34,511 nt of DNA, from positions 1-34,511 of the forward strand of contig DAOURK010000036.1 of the NCBI GenBank assembly GCA_030625085.1, in the 5' to 3' direction. Source of the DNA: Pseudomonadota bacterium (lineage in GTDB: Bacteria > SZUA-182 > DTGQ01). The translations under genes and the position numbers were made by a program. Shown here piece after piece: positions 24,892 to 33,648 of this stretch. Position 1 is the first letter of the stretch, and every line of letters begins with the position of its first letter. The notes below the pieces were generated by a model. That model was given only the letters and a program-made list of their open reading frames with translations, had not been told where the DNA came from and made no database searches.

Positions 24892-26196
24892 ATGGATATA
24901 AAAATTGGTCTCATCGGATTAGGTACTATCGGTAGTGGAGTAGCCAAAATATTAAAAGAAAATCATGAGATTTTGACTGCTCATCTGGGTGTGCCCTTAG
25001 TATTAAAAAAAATTGCGGATATTAACCTGGAAAAAGCCAAGGGGTTAAATTTGCCTCATGAGATGCTGACCACCAGGGTTGAAGACATACTTGATGATCC
25101 GGAAATTGAAATCGTTATTGAATTAATTGGCGGGTGTGAACCTGCCCGCTCCTTTCTTCTTCAAGCCATTAAGCAGGGAAAACATGTAGTTACTGCGAAT
25201 AAGGCCCTCCTGGCCCAATATGGGGAGGAAATTTTTCAATCTACTGCCGCTCATCAGGTGGATATTGGTTTTGAGGCCAGTGTTGGCGGCGGGATTCCTA
25301 TCGTCCGAGCTATTAAAGAAGGATTGGCCGGCAATCAAATAAAATCTCTCTACGGAATCATCAATGGTACAGCTAATTATATTTTAACTGAGATGGAAAA
25401 AGAGGAGAGCCCATTTGAAGAAGTACTTCAAGAAGCCCAAGAAAAAGGCTTTGCTGAGGCTGACCCCACTTACGATATCAAGGGAATCGATACAGCCCAT
25501 AAATTGACCATTTTAGTATCTTTAGCCTTTGGCACCAAAATTTCACTTGATCAAGTATATGCTGAGGGAATTGACCGGATTACGCCCCTTGACTTACAAT
25601 TTGCCCGAGAATTGGGTTACAAAATCAAGTTATTGGCTTTGGCTAAAGATACCAATGGCGAGATTGAGGCACGGGTTCATCCCACCATGATTGCTCAAGA
25701 TTATTTATTAGCCACAGTGGATGGCGTCTACAATGCCATTTATGTTATTGGTGACAGGGTAGGCTCGACTATGTTTTATGGTATGGGTGCCGGCGAGGAG
25801 CCTACAGCCAGCGCTGTAGTGAGCGATGTCATAGATATTGCACGAAATATCCAAAAAAACATTACTCGACGCATAACCCCGACATCCTTTTGTGAAGAAT
25901 ATAGAAAAGAGAAAAAAATAAAAGATATTAATCAAATCATTGCCTCATATTATCTTCGTTTTTCTGCTCTGGATAATCCGGGAGTTTTGTCAAGAATCTC
26001 AGGGATATTAGGGGAACATAATATCAGCCTTGCTTCAGTCATCCAAAAGGGGCGCCAAATCGGCGAATCAGTTCCTATTGTCATGATGACCCACGAAGCA
26101 CTGGAGCAAGATATCAATAATGCTCTCAATAAAATCAACAATCTTCCCTTTGTAACTGAAAAAACACTTTTGATCCGAGTAGCAGAGCTTGATTAA
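24892..26196 (+). CDS. hom: Homoserine dehydrogenase with ACT domain
   Basis: Hom reduces aspartate semialdehyde to homoserine, the branch leading to threonine and methionine. The nucleotide-binding loop is G9-L-G-T-I-G14, followed by T-A-N-K104, N-G-T-A-N-Y (158-163) and the catalytic region D-P-T-Y-D-I-K-G-I-D-T-A-H-K (to K204). The C-terminal part from about 348 (L-R-F-S-A-L-D-N-P-G-V-L) is an ACT domain, which in this family gives feedback control by threonine. Length 434 aa is typical of the stand-alone monofunctional enzyme. Confidence 0.95.
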   Translation: MDIKIGLIGLGTIGSGVAKILKENHEILTAHLGVPLVLKKIADINLEKAKGLNLPHEMLTTRVEDILDDPEIEIVIELIGGCEPARSFLLQAIKQGKHVVTANKALLAQYGEEIFQSTAAHQVDIGFEASVGGGIPIVRAIKEGLAGNQIKSLYGIINGTANYILTEMEKEESPFEEVLQEAQEKGFAEADPTYDIKGIDTAHKLTILVSLAFGTKISLDQVYAEGIDRITPLDLQFARELGYKIKLLALAKDTNGEIEARVHPTMIAQDYLLATVDGVYNAIYVIGDRVGSTMFYGMGAGEEPTASAVVSDVIDIARNIQKNITRRITPTSFCEEYRKEKKIKDINQIIASYYLRFSALDNPGVLSRISGILGEHNISLASVIQKGRQIGESVPIVMMTHEALEQDINNALNKINNLPFVTEKTLLIRVAELD

Positions 26197-26217
26197 CTAA
26201 CAGAAGGAATGAACAAA

Positions 26218-27150
26218 ATGGAACAACAGGTCACATCAAAGGAGAATAAAGCTTTAAGAGAAAAAATTTCCCAGTTAAAACATGAAAAAAAGGCGGTCAT
26301 ATTAGCACACAATTATCAACGACCTGAGATTTTAAATTTGGCTGATATTCAGGGGGATTCTCTGGAACTAAGTAAGGCTGCAGCCAAAACAAAAGCCGAG
26401 GTTATCGTGTTTTGCGGCGTCCGGTTTATGGCTGAAACAGCCTCGATTCTCTCTCCGGATAAAACAGTTTTACTGCCTGAAATTTCATCAGGATGCCCCT
26501 TAGCTGATTATGTAACTGTTGAGCAATTACGATCCATGCGCCAAAAATATCCCCAGGCTACAGTAGTCTGTTATGTCAACTCTTCGGCTGAAGTAAAGGC
26601 TGAAAGTGATATTTGCTGCACCTCTGCCAATGCCATCAAGGTTGTGAATTCCTTAAACGGCGATCAGCAGGTGTTATTGATTCCCGATAAACACCTGGGC
26701 CAGCATGTTGCCAGGCACACTGATAAACAGATCATTTTATGGGAAGGGAACTGTCCTGCTCATCACATTTTACAAGCCGAAGAGGCCCTTCGAATGAAAC
26801 AATTGCATCCCGAAGCAAAATTTATGGCTCACCCTGAATGTACACCTGAAATTTTGAAAATGGCCGATTGTATCACCGGTACATCGGGTATGCTTCGCTA
26901 TGTAGAAAAATCCCAGGCAAAAGAATTTATTGTTGGAACTGAAGAGGGAATGACCTATGTGCTGCAAACAGCCTTTCCGGACAAAATATTTTATGATTTC
27001 CCCGATACTATGATCTGCCACGACATGAAACGAATTACCTTACAATCTGTAGTAGATGCCTTAACCAAAATGCAGTATATTATTGATATAAAAGATGAAA
27101 TACGAAAACCCGCCATGCGCGGCATAGCAAAAATGATGAAGGTTGTATGA
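26218..27150 (+). CDS. nadA: Quinolinate synthase
   Basis: NadA condenses iminoaspartate with dihydroxyacetone phosphate to quinolinate in NAD synthesis. It holds one [4Fe-4S] cluster; in the 310-aa form the three cysteine ligands are C93 (S-S-G-C-P-L-A-D), C208 (H-P-E-C-T-P-E) and C267 (M-I-C-H-D-M-K). A-H-N-Y-Q-R-P-E and I-P-D-K-H-L-G are family hallmarks. I start at ATG 26218, nine bases after AGAAGGA; the in-frame ATG at 26209 abuts that site and would leave no spacer. It ends overlapping alaS as ATGA. nadB and nadC are not in the window. Confidence 0.94.
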   Translation: MEQQVTSKENKALREKISQLKHEKKAVILAHNYQRPEILNLADIQGDSLELSKAAAKTKAEVIVFCGVRFMAETASILSPDKTVLLPEISSGCPLADYVTVEQLRSMRQKYPQATVVCYVNSSAEVKAESDICCTSANAIKVVNSLNGDQQVLLIPDKHLGQHVARHTDKQIILWEGNCPAHHILQAEEALRMKQLHPEAKFMAHPECTPEILKMADCITGTSGMLRYVEKSQAKEFIVGTEEGMTYVLQTAFPDKIFYDFPDTMICHDMKRITLQSVVDALTKMQYIIDIKDEIRKPAMRGIAKMMKVV

Positions 27151-29804
27151 AATCAAAAGAGATAAGGGCTGCCTTTTTAGAATTTTTTGAACAAAATAAT
27201 CATCAAATTTTACCCAGTTCATCCCTTGTTCCCGGCCAAGACAGCACCTTGCTCTTTACCAATGCCGGTATGGTCCAATTCAAGGATATTTTTACCGGTA
27301 AAATACCAAGAACGATGCCAACTGCCACCACTTGTCAAAAATGTGTACGAGCCGGCGGAAAACACAATGATCTTGAAAATGTAGGTTATACAGCCCGTCA
27401 CCACACTTTCTTTGAGATGTTGGGAAATTTTTCCTTTGGAGACTACTTTAAAGAAAGGGCTATCGAACTGGCCTGGGAATTTCTGGTCGACCGGCTGAAT
27501 TTGCCGGTGGAAAAACTGTGGGTTACTACTTTTAAAGACGATGATGAAGCCTGTGGAATCTGGAATAAAACTATCGGCCTTGCTGAAGAAAAAATTGTCC
27601 GCCTTGGTGAAAAAGATAATTTCTGGGCCATGGGAGATACCGGCCCTTGCGGCCCTTGCTCAGAAATCCTGATTGATCAAGGGCCTCATCTTAGTTGTGG
27701 AAGACCGGATTGTAGACCAGGTTGTGATTGTGACCGATATCTGGAATTATGGAATTTAGTATTCATGCAATATTACCGCTCTGAAAAAGGAGAAACGTCT
27801 CCTTTGCCAAAACCCAGTATTGATACCGGCATGGGCCTGGAACGGATCGCCGCTGTTTTACAAGGAGCGCGTTCAAATTATGAAACTGACCTATTCCATC
27901 CAATTATAACCTTTATTGAAGAACTTTGTGAAAAAAAATACCACCCTGAGCCCTTTGATGACAAAGATAATATTTCCATAAGGGTCATAGCCGACCATGC
28001 TCGAGCTTGTGCCTTTCTCATTGGAGATGGTGTTCACCCTGCCAATGAGGGCAGAGGATATGTACTGAGAAGAATCATTCGTCGGGCAGCCCGCCACGGC
28101 AAAATGCTGGGTATTGATAAACCATTTCTTTTTCAAACAACGAGCCGAGTAATAAAAACTATGCGGGAGACCTATCCCGAATTGGAAGACCATCAACAAT
28201 TTATTGCTACCATAGTTCAACAAGAAGAAGAGCGATTTATTCATACCTTAGAGCGGGGCATGGCTGTTTTAGATGAAATCCTTGCCAAGACCTTGAGAAT
28301 GCAAAGCACCAAAATTGTATCAGGCGAAGAAATCTTTAAACTTTACGATACTTTTGGTTTCCCGGTAGATATTGCCCAGGATATCTTAAAAGAAAACGGT
28401 CTGGAATTTGACCAACAGGGATTTAATGCAGCCATGGAACAGCAACGACAAATGGCCAGACAATCCTGGCAGGGCATGGGGTCTGTTGATGGCAAATTAA
28501 AAATCACCCCCCTCCTTCAAGAATTGACCAAAACCCTTTCTCCTACTAAATTTGTTGGTTATAGTGTTGATCAATCTTCAGTAAAAGTTTTAGCTATCCT
28601 TCGAGATGGAAAGAGATTGAATAAAGCCACCCAAAATGAAGAAGTGGACATCATTCTTGATCAGACCCCATTTTATGGAGAAAAGGGAGGTCAGGTTAGT
28701 GATCGGGGATTGTTGGAAAAAGAAGGTATGCGGGCCCTCGTATTAGATACCCAATGCCCAATTTCTCATTTTACGGTTCATCGATGTAAGGTCCAAAAAG
28801 GATCGATGATGGAAGGAGATGTTGTCCAGAGCAGAGTTGATCTTATCAGGCGTAAAGATATTGCCCGAAATCATTCTGTTACCCACCTTTTGCAAGCTGC
28901 CTTACGACAAATCCTGGGCGATCATATCAAACAGTCCGGTTCATTGGTAGCGCCTGATCGTTTGCGGTTTGACTTTACTCATTTCACCAGTGTTTTACCG
29001 GAAGAGTTAGAGAAGATTGAATCACTAATCAATGAGAAAGTGCGCGAAAATATTCCAGTATCTACGCAGGCCATGAATCTGGAGGAAGCGGTCACAGTAG
29101 CTACTGCCCTCTTTGGAGAAAAATATGAGCAGGAAGTACGGGTTGTCCGAATAAATGATTTCAGCGCTGAGCTATGTGGAGGTACGCATATAAAGAGCAC
29201 CGGAGAAATCGGGCTTTTCAAAATAGTGAATGAATCCAGTATTGCAGCAGGTATTCGAAGAATTGAGGCTGTTTCCGGAAGAGGCGCATACCAGTATATA
29301 CGACAAATTGAACATGAAGTGACACGCACAGCCGAGTTTTTAAAATCTGATCTGGCCATAAGCCATAAAGTGGAACAATTGCTCACCTCATTGCACCGGC
29401 AGGAAAGGGAAATCAAGCGGTTAAAAGAAAAACTGGCCGTCAATATTACTTCAGACATAGTAAAATATTGCCAAAAAATAGAAGGGATTTCAGTTTTAAC
29501 TCATCATATAAAAGAAGTTGTTTTAGATCCGGCAGGGCTGCGCACTATGGCTGACCTTTTAAAAGATCGAATAGGTTCCGGAATTATTGTTTTAGGGGCC
29601 GCGCAAGATGGAAAGGTTAATTTAGTGGCTCTGGTGACAGATGATTTGACGAGCAGATTTCATGCCGGCAAAATCATTAAAGAAATTTCTGCTTTAGTTG
29701 GCGGAAGTGGTGGGGGACGTCCCAATATGGCTCAGGCTGGAGGCCGGAAGCCGGAAAAATTGGATGAGGCCCTTTTAGAAGTACATAATATAATAAAAAA
29801 ATAA
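27147..29804 (+). CDS. alaS: Alanyl-tRNA synthetase
   Basis: AlaS charges tRNA-Ala. The class II catalytic core runs from residue 1 to about 240 (F-F-E-M-L-G-N-F-S-F-G-D-Y and G-D-T-G-P-C-G-P-C-S-E are visible). A cysteine-rich insert C-G-R-P-D-C-R-P-G-C-D-C-D lies near 185-197. The editing domain shows H576-S-V-T-H580 and C677-G-G-T-H681, the zinc ligands that clear mischarged serine or glycine. The C-terminal DHHA1 domain ends with G-G-S-G-G-G-R-P-N-M-A-Q-A-G-G. Length 885 aa is standard. It is translationally coupled to nadA. Confidence 0.97.
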   Translation: MKSKEIRAAFLEFFEQNNHQILPSSSLVPGQDSTLLFTNAGMVQFKDIFTGKIPRTMPTATTCQKCVRAGGKHNDLENVGYTARHHTFFEMLGNFSFGDYFKERAIELAWEFLVDRLNLPVEKLWVTTFKDDDEACGIWNKTIGLAEEKIVRLGEKDNFWAMGDTGPCGPCSEILIDQGPHLSCGRPDCRPGCDCDRYLELWNLVFMQYYRSEKGETSPLPKPSIDTGMGLERIAAVLQGARSNYETDLFHPIITFIEELCEKKYHPEPFDDKDNISIRVIADHARACAFLIGDGVHPANEGRGYVLRRIIRRAARHGKMLGIDKPFLFQTTSRVIKTMRETYPELEDHQQFIATIVQQEEERFIHTLERGMAVLDEILAKTLRMQSTKIVSGEEIFKLYDTFGFPVDIAQDILKENGLEFDQQGFNAAMEQQRQMARQSWQGMGSVDGKLKITPLLQELTKTLSPTKFVGYSVDQSSVKVLAILRDGKRLNKATQNEEVDIILDQTPFYGEKGGQVSDRGLLEKEGMRALVLDTQCPISHFTVHRCKVQKGSMMEGDVVQSRVDLIRRKDIARNHSVTHLLQAALRQILGDHIKQSGSLVAPDRLRFDFTHFTSVLPEELEKIESLINEKVRENIPVSTQAMNLEEAVTVATALFGEKYEQEVRVVRINDFSAELCGGTHIKSTGEIGLFKIVNESSIAAGIRRIEAVSGRGAYQYIRQIEHEVTRTAEFLKSDLAISHKVEQLLTSLHRQEREIKRLKEKLAVNITSDIVKYCQKIEGISVLTHHIKEVVLDPAGLRTMADLLKDRIGSGIIVLGAAQDGKVNLVALVTDDLTSRFHAGKIIKEISALVGGSGGGRPNMAQAGGRKPEKLDEALLEVHNIIKK

Positions 29805-29859
29805 CGATAATAAAGAGGTTATAGCCATTTAATCATTCGAGCCTGAAGGAGGGGAAAAA

Positions 29860-30240
29860 ATGAGTGATGAAAGTAAAAAAACACAAGAAACAAAGGAAAG
29901 TAAAATCTCTGATTTTATTCAAAAATTAATCTCAGCCGGATGGGGAATTATTACCCTTTCTGAGGAAAAAACCAGAAATTTTATTGATGAAATGGTCCAC
30001 AAGGGTGAGATGAGCAGGAAAGAAGGCGAAGGGCTGCTGAAAAATATCATTGAAAAAGTTCAGGCAGGCGCCAAAGAAAAAGAGCAAAAAATAATGGAAA
30101 CCGTTCACAAGTATATGAAAACATGCCCGGCTACGAAAAATGAGATTGAATCCTTGAATGCCAGAATTAGGGAATTGGAGAAAAAACTTGCGGATATAGA
30201 GGGAAAGGAACAAAGAAAAAAACCGGAAAAACAGTCCTGA
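29860..30240 (+). CDS. Phasin-like small coiled-coil protein
   Basis: This 126-aa charged cytosolic protein resembles the phasin-like family annotated as 'polyhydroxyalkanoate synthesis regulator phasin'. Features are a segment G-I-I-T-L-S-E-E-K-T (about 29-38), F-I-D-E-M-V-H-K-G-E-M-S, and a C-terminal coiled coil with heptad leucines at about 95-115 followed by a lysine-rich tail. A good ribosome binding site GGAGGGG precedes ATG 29860. No PHA synthase is present, so storage-granule function is not supported here. It lies 14 bp before ubiB, a pairing I recall from other deltaproteobacteria, so a shared role is plausible but unproven. Confidence 0.75.
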   Translation: MSDESKKTQETKESKISDFIQKLISAGWGIITLSEEKTRNFIDEMVHKGEMSRKEGEGLLKNIIEKVQAGAKEKEQKIMETVHKYMKTCPATKNEIESLNARIRELEKKLADIEGKEQRKKPEKQS

Positions 30241-30254
30241 TTTCTTAAACATTC

Positions 30255-31946
30255 ATGGCTTTCTCCGGCATTAATAAAACCTATAAAAATATCCGAAGAT
30301 TTCAAACCATCCTCAATGTTCTGGTTAAAAACGGTTTCGGGCACCTTATTGAGCAATTAAATCTTCTACATCTTATCGCCGCTAGTCAGCGGATGTTTGG
30401 GCTCAAAAAACACACAGAAGCTGTAAAAGACCGCATTACTATGCCCATCCGTGTACGGATGGTATTTGAAGAACTCGGCCCCACCTTTATTAAATTCGGA
30501 CAATTATTAAGCCTGCGTCCGGACCTCATCCCTCAGGAATTTGTTGATGAATTTCAAAAACTGCAAGAAGAGGTCCCCCCAGTTTCTTTTGAATCAATCA
30601 AGCAGCAAATTGAATCGGAACTAAGGAACCCATTGGAGGTCACCTTTCCCTATTTCGAAAAAACCGCTCACGCTGCCGCTTCCATCGCCCAGGTCCATAA
30701 AGCAACCTTGCCGGAGGGCCAACAGGTTATGGTCAAGGTGCAGAGGCCAAAAATCAAACAAACCATTGAAACAGATATCAATATACTGTTTCAATTGGCT
30801 CATTTGATTGAGCGATATATCCCCGAAAGCAAGGTTTATCCTCCCTTGGGAATTGTAGAAGAATTTGCTAAATCCATCAGACGTGAACTTGATTTCACCA
30901 TGGAAGCCAGTAACACCCAACGATTTTACGACAATTTTGCCGGCGACACACATGTGGTGATACCCCAAGTATATTGGGAATTGAGCACGAAAAAAATCTT
31001 GGTGCTGCAACGTCTTGAAGGCATTCGCATTAACCAAATCCAAATTATGAAAAAACGGGGATGGGATACGGCCAAAATCGCTGTACTTGGATGTCAGGTT
31101 TTCCTAAAACAAATTCTGGAATTTGGCTTTTTCCATGGGGACCCTCACCCTGGAAATCTTTTATTGATACAAGAAGATGTTTTGGGATTGATCGATTTTG
31201 GAATTGTAGGCAGGCTGGACAAAGAGGTCCTCGAAAGTTGTTCAGCCATTTTTTTCTCCCTCTTAAAAAAAGATTACGAAAGATTGATCCAAGAATATAT
31301 AAAGATGGGATTCACCTCACCGGATACTGATATTCGCCATTTTCGACATGATTTTATTGAATTTTTGGAAACCTATCTTGATCGTCCCTTAAAATATTTA
31401 CATATTAGCGAGGTGTTAAATCAGGCCATTAAAGTATCTTTGAAGCACCACATTACCGTCCCTGTTGACCTTATCTTGTTAGGCAAGACCCTCCTCTTCA
31501 TTGAAAGCATAGGGACTGCGTTGGACCCTCATATCAGTTTGCTGGCCATATCCCGGCCTTATGCCCAAAAGCTGCTAAAGAAAAAATTTCACCCCCATCG
31601 CCTTTTCAGTAATATTATAGGTTCGGTAGCTGATGTTGGCGATCTTTTAAAGCCATTACCCAGGCAGTTGCGCATACTTATTAATAAAATTCTCGATGGA
31701 GAATTAGAAATTGAATTTGTACATCTGGGCTTAGAAAATTTAATCCGGGAAATTGATCGCTCCAGCAATCGAATTTCCTTCGGGTTGATCATTTCCGCCT
31801 TGATTATCGGCTCCTCCATTGTTATGCACACTAAAATCGGACCGGCATATCATGGATTGCCGATATTAGGGATTATTGGATTTTCTTTTGCCGGCTTTAT
31901 GGGAATCTGGCTGGTAATTTCAATATTACGATCAGGAAAATTATAA
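30255..31946 (+). CDS. ubiB: UbiB/AarF (ABC1) family atypical kinase
   Basis: This family has a protein-kinase-like fold and helps quinone synthesis or lipid handling. The hallmark K80-F-G-Q83 helix motif, the alanine-rich loop A-A-A-S-I-A-Q-V-H (140-148), the lysine K161 (V-K-V-Q-R-P), the catalytic loop H294-G-D-P-H-P-G-N and D314-F-G are all present. Two membrane helices close the protein (about 508-527 and 538-560). Length 563 aa is typical. Classical UbiB acts in ubiquinone synthesis, but an anaerobe of the suggested type would use menaquinone, so the substrate is uncertain. It is the last gene before the remnant element, and the recombinase fragment ends eight bases further on. Confidence 0.9.
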   Translation: MAFSGINKTYKNIRRFQTILNVLVKNGFGHLIEQLNLLHLIAASQRMFGLKKHTEAVKDRITMPIRVRMVFEELGPTFIKFGQLLSLRPDLIPQEFVDEFQKLQEEVPPVSFESIKQQIESELRNPLEVTFPYFEKTAHAAASIAQVHKATLPEGQQVMVKVQRPKIKQTIETDINILFQLAHLIERYIPESKVYPPLGIVEEFAKSIRRELDFTMEASNTQRFYDNFAGDTHVVIPQVYWELSTKKILVLQRLEGIRINQIQIMKKRGWDTAKIAVLGCQVFLKQILEFGFFHGDPHPGNLLLIQEDVLGLIDFGIVGRLDKEVLESCSAIFFSLLKKDYERLIQEYIKMGFTSPDTDIRHFRHDFIEFLETYLDRPLKYLHISEVLNQAIKVSLKHHITVPVDLILLGKTLLFIESIGTALDPHISLLAISRPYAQKLLKKKFHPHRLFSNIIGSVADVGDLLKPLPRQLRILINKILDGELEIEFVHLGLENLIREIDRSSNRISFGLIISALIIGSSIVMHTKIGPAYHGLPILGIIGFSFAGFMGIWLVISILRSGKL

Positions 31947-31953
31947 ATAAATT

Positions 31954-32304
31954 TTAATATACTATTTTCAACCACTTATAGATGCCTCTATTTTCCCCTG
32001 GGGCCTTTTTGGGGCCTAAAACGGGGGCCTTTGGTCTTAATATCATTCTTAAACTTTCCACATTTACATTAGTATAAACTTCGGTCATTCTAACCGCCGA
32101 ATGCCCCACATATTCACTTACTAATTTAATTGGTTCACCGGCATTTAATTTCTGACAAATAAAACTATGTCTTGTTGCGTTTTTCAATGCAATATGAGGG
32201 AATCCCGCTTCTTTAACTCCTTTATTTTTATTCCATATCCAGTTAAGATGACTTTTTTCATAAGTATTGCCGCCTGGATTTCTAAAAATATATCCGCTTA
32301 GCAT
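31954..32304 (-). pseudogene. Truncated tyrosine recombinase (integrase), C-terminal catalytic part
   Basis: Only the last 116 residues remain. They hold box II with R45 in A-T-R-H-S-F, H68 in V-G-H-S and the nucleophile Y77 in T-E-V-Y-T-N-V, matching the phage integrase C-terminal pattern. The first catalytic arginine and the arm- and core-binding domains are missing, and an in-frame stop lies within about 30 bases upstream of the ATG, so the gene is cut at its 5' side. The end carries a low-complexity proline/lysine tail encoded by repeated GGGGCC-like runs. It most likely marks one edge of a decayed integrated element adjoining ubiB. Confidence 0.75.
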
Positions 32305-32330
32305 TGTTTTTTTGGTATGTATTAATATTT

Positions 32331-32462
32331 AATCTTGGTTCGCCCAATCGTGTTGTAGAGTGGACTGTTTTTACTGATGAAGATATTAAAGAAATATCCG
32401 CGCCTAGAGACTATCGGCCAAATCCGCTTATACCTGATTACTACATGCAATTTGCATTTTAA
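32331..32462 (+). pseudogene. Protein-like fragment without a start
   Basis: Forty-three sense codons end at TAA 32460-32462. The composition looks protein-like (S-P-N-R-V-V-E-W-T-V-F-T-D-E-D-I-K-E-I, then a proline- and tyrosine-rich end closing M-Q-F-A-F). The frame is open some distance upstream but has no ATG and no ribosome binding site, and it begins where the recombinase loses its own 5' part. I read it as the 3' end of another gene brought next to the recombinase by deletion. The family is not recognised. Confidence 0.3.
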
Positions 32463-32620
32463 ATTACCTTATCCGCCCCCTTAACCTTGGCAATCTTCTC
32501 CTGGTTTCAGGATTCTTTATCACGTAAATAAACATATTCAATTTTTTATCTATGAAGGTGGATTAAAATTTGGATTTCTCCTTCCAACTCTCTCGTCAAA
32601 AGTTTTAATTCTTCTCCCAT

Positions 32621-32653
32621 GGCCACCAGGGATAACCTCTCTGGTGGCCTTTT
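32621..32653 (+). terminator. Strong rho-independent terminator with no gene before it
   Basis: GGCCACCAG (32621-32629) pairs with CTGGTGGCC (32641-32649) around an 11-nt loop and is followed by TTTTATT. The T-run is on the plus-strand side only, so it stops rightward transcripts. The nearest plus-strand frame is the fragment ending at 32462. Confidence 0.7.
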
Positions 32654-32868
32654 ATTAACCTCTCCTGGTTATTTACCACAAAAATTTGATTCTCGCTATC
32701 AAATCTGATTATCATATATTAACAGGTCATCAGGATGCCTCGCATGGATAATATCTCCTTTCGGAATTATGTGTGTACGGTTTTTCTGATGGCCTTTATT
32801 TTTTCACCCAAAATAAAATAACTCCATTTTTTATCCCCGCAACCACTTTTTTACCTTCTGCAACCGGT

Positions 32869-32891
32869 GTGTAACCAGTAAGTGGTTACAC
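32869..32891. promoter_or_regulatory. Operator-like palindrome 1 (GTGTAACCA / TGGTTACAC)
   Basis: GTGTAACCA (32869-32877) and TGGTTACAC (32883-32891) are perfect inverted repeats with a 5-nt spacer. Related half-sites lie nearby: GCAACCAC (32839), GCAACCGG (32860) and GCAACCGC (about 32925). Clusters of related half-sites are typical of repressor operators. No protein in the window is shown to bind them. Confidence 0.4.
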
Positions 32892-33025
32892 TCTAAGCCA
32901 ATAGCAGTAAGGCTTTTAGTTTGGTGCAACCGCATTAAAAAAATAGGAGAGATAAAAGCTAAAAAAAATATATGTATATTTTTTCCCGGGGAGACCTGAA
33001 CAGCTTATATAATTTTGCGGATATC

Positions 33026-33044
33026 GTTAACCGGATTGGTTAAC
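33026..33044. promoter_or_regulatory. Operator-like palindrome 2 (GTTAACC / GGTTAAC)
   Basis: GTTAACC (33026-33032) and GGTTAAC (33038-33044) form a perfect palindrome with spacer GGATT. The core TAACC...GGTTA is shared with palindrome 1, though the spacing between cores is two bases shorter. It lies about 150 bp before the Bro-N gene. Confidence 0.4.
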
Positions 33045-33192
33045 ACAAGGGGAACACCATTTCTGGATTATTGGCTATCGTTTGCGCTATGTGAGATTCT
33101 TTATGGCTTATGCCATTCCCCCAGCTTCGCTTCGGCATTAATATGTGGGATGCCTCCGGAAGGATCTCTTCCGGGTAGACACAATATGTTGT

Positions 33193-33648
33193 ATGAGTGA
33201 TATTCTATTTTTTCCTTGGTGGGTGGTCAAAGATGTTTGTGATATTTTGGGGATCATAAATCCTAGTGACACAATAAAAAAACTTGATCAAGATGAGGTA
33301 GATAAAATCTATATCACCGATCCATTAGGAAGAAAACAAGAAACTTCTCTTATCAATGAGTCAGGTCTTTATAAAACAATCATCAGATCAAACAAACCCG
33401 ACGCAAAACCTTTTATTGACTGGCTTACTCGTACAGTCCTCCCCTCCATCCGCAAAACTGGCAGCTATTCTATAACCAAGGGAAAACCCATAAGCTTCGT
33501 TAAAGTAGCCAAGGAATTTAAAGCCGCCGCATCAATAGCAAAGATAGCAGGGTTAAAGGCTAATCAGGCAATACTGAGCGCAAACAGAGCGACATTAAAA
33601 ATGACCGGGTATGACTGCTTGGATAAACGCCGATTAAGAATAAAATAA
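33193..33648 (+). CDS. Bro-N domain phage-type protein, probably 5'-truncated
   Basis: Residues about 6-90 match the BRO family N-terminal domain of phage antirepressors: P-W-W-V-V-K-D-V-C-D-I-L-G-I, then S-L-I-N-E-S-G-L-Y-K and F-I-D-W-L-T-R-T-V-L-P-S-I-R-K-T-G-S-Y. This is a DNA-binding domain found in phage and prophage regulators. Most Bro-N domains begin some 20 residues earlier, with a strand carrying F-x-x-x-x-V-R; that part is absent, so the gene is probably cut at its 5' end. The C-terminal 50 residues form an alanine-, lysine- and isoleucine-rich helix ending A-T-L-K-M-T-G-Y-D-C-L. I start at ATG 33193; there is no good ribosome binding site, and the longer frame from 33145 adds no Bro-N sequence. 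Confidence 0.75.
   Translation: MSDILFFPWWVVKDVCDILGIINPSDTIKKLDQDEVDKIYITDPLGRKQETSLINESGLYKTIIRSNKPDAKPFIDWLTRTVLPSIRKTGSYSITKGKPISFVKVAKEFKAAASIAKIAGLKANQAILSANRATLKMTGYDCLDKRRLRIK

Larger units (their letters stand above)
32305..33192. other. Gene-poor remnant region between recombinase and Bro-N gene
   Basis: About 890 bp with no complete gene. It holds a protein-like but startless frame at 32331-32462, a strong isolated terminator at 32621-32653, two TAACC/GGTTA palindromes (32869-32891 and 33026-33044) with further CAACC copies around the first, a 10-bp AT palindrome at 32963-32984, and a hairpin CCGGAAG/CTTCCGG at 33156-33174. The 61-codon frame at 33015-33200 has no recognisable features and I do not call it. 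Confidence 0.5.

Noticed and set aside
26209..26217. ATG 26209 as the nadA start
   Set aside because: It abuts the AGAAGGA site, leaving no spacer; ATG 26218 has a 9-base spacer.
31589..31831. Antisense frame inside ubiB and similar long antisense frames in rnfD, hemC and alaS
   Set aside because: They are shadows of well-supported genes on the plus strand and show no family features.
33015..33200. 61-codon frame with a hydrophobic centre
   Set aside because: It contains the operator-like palindrome and a hairpin, has no ribosome binding site and no recognisable family features.
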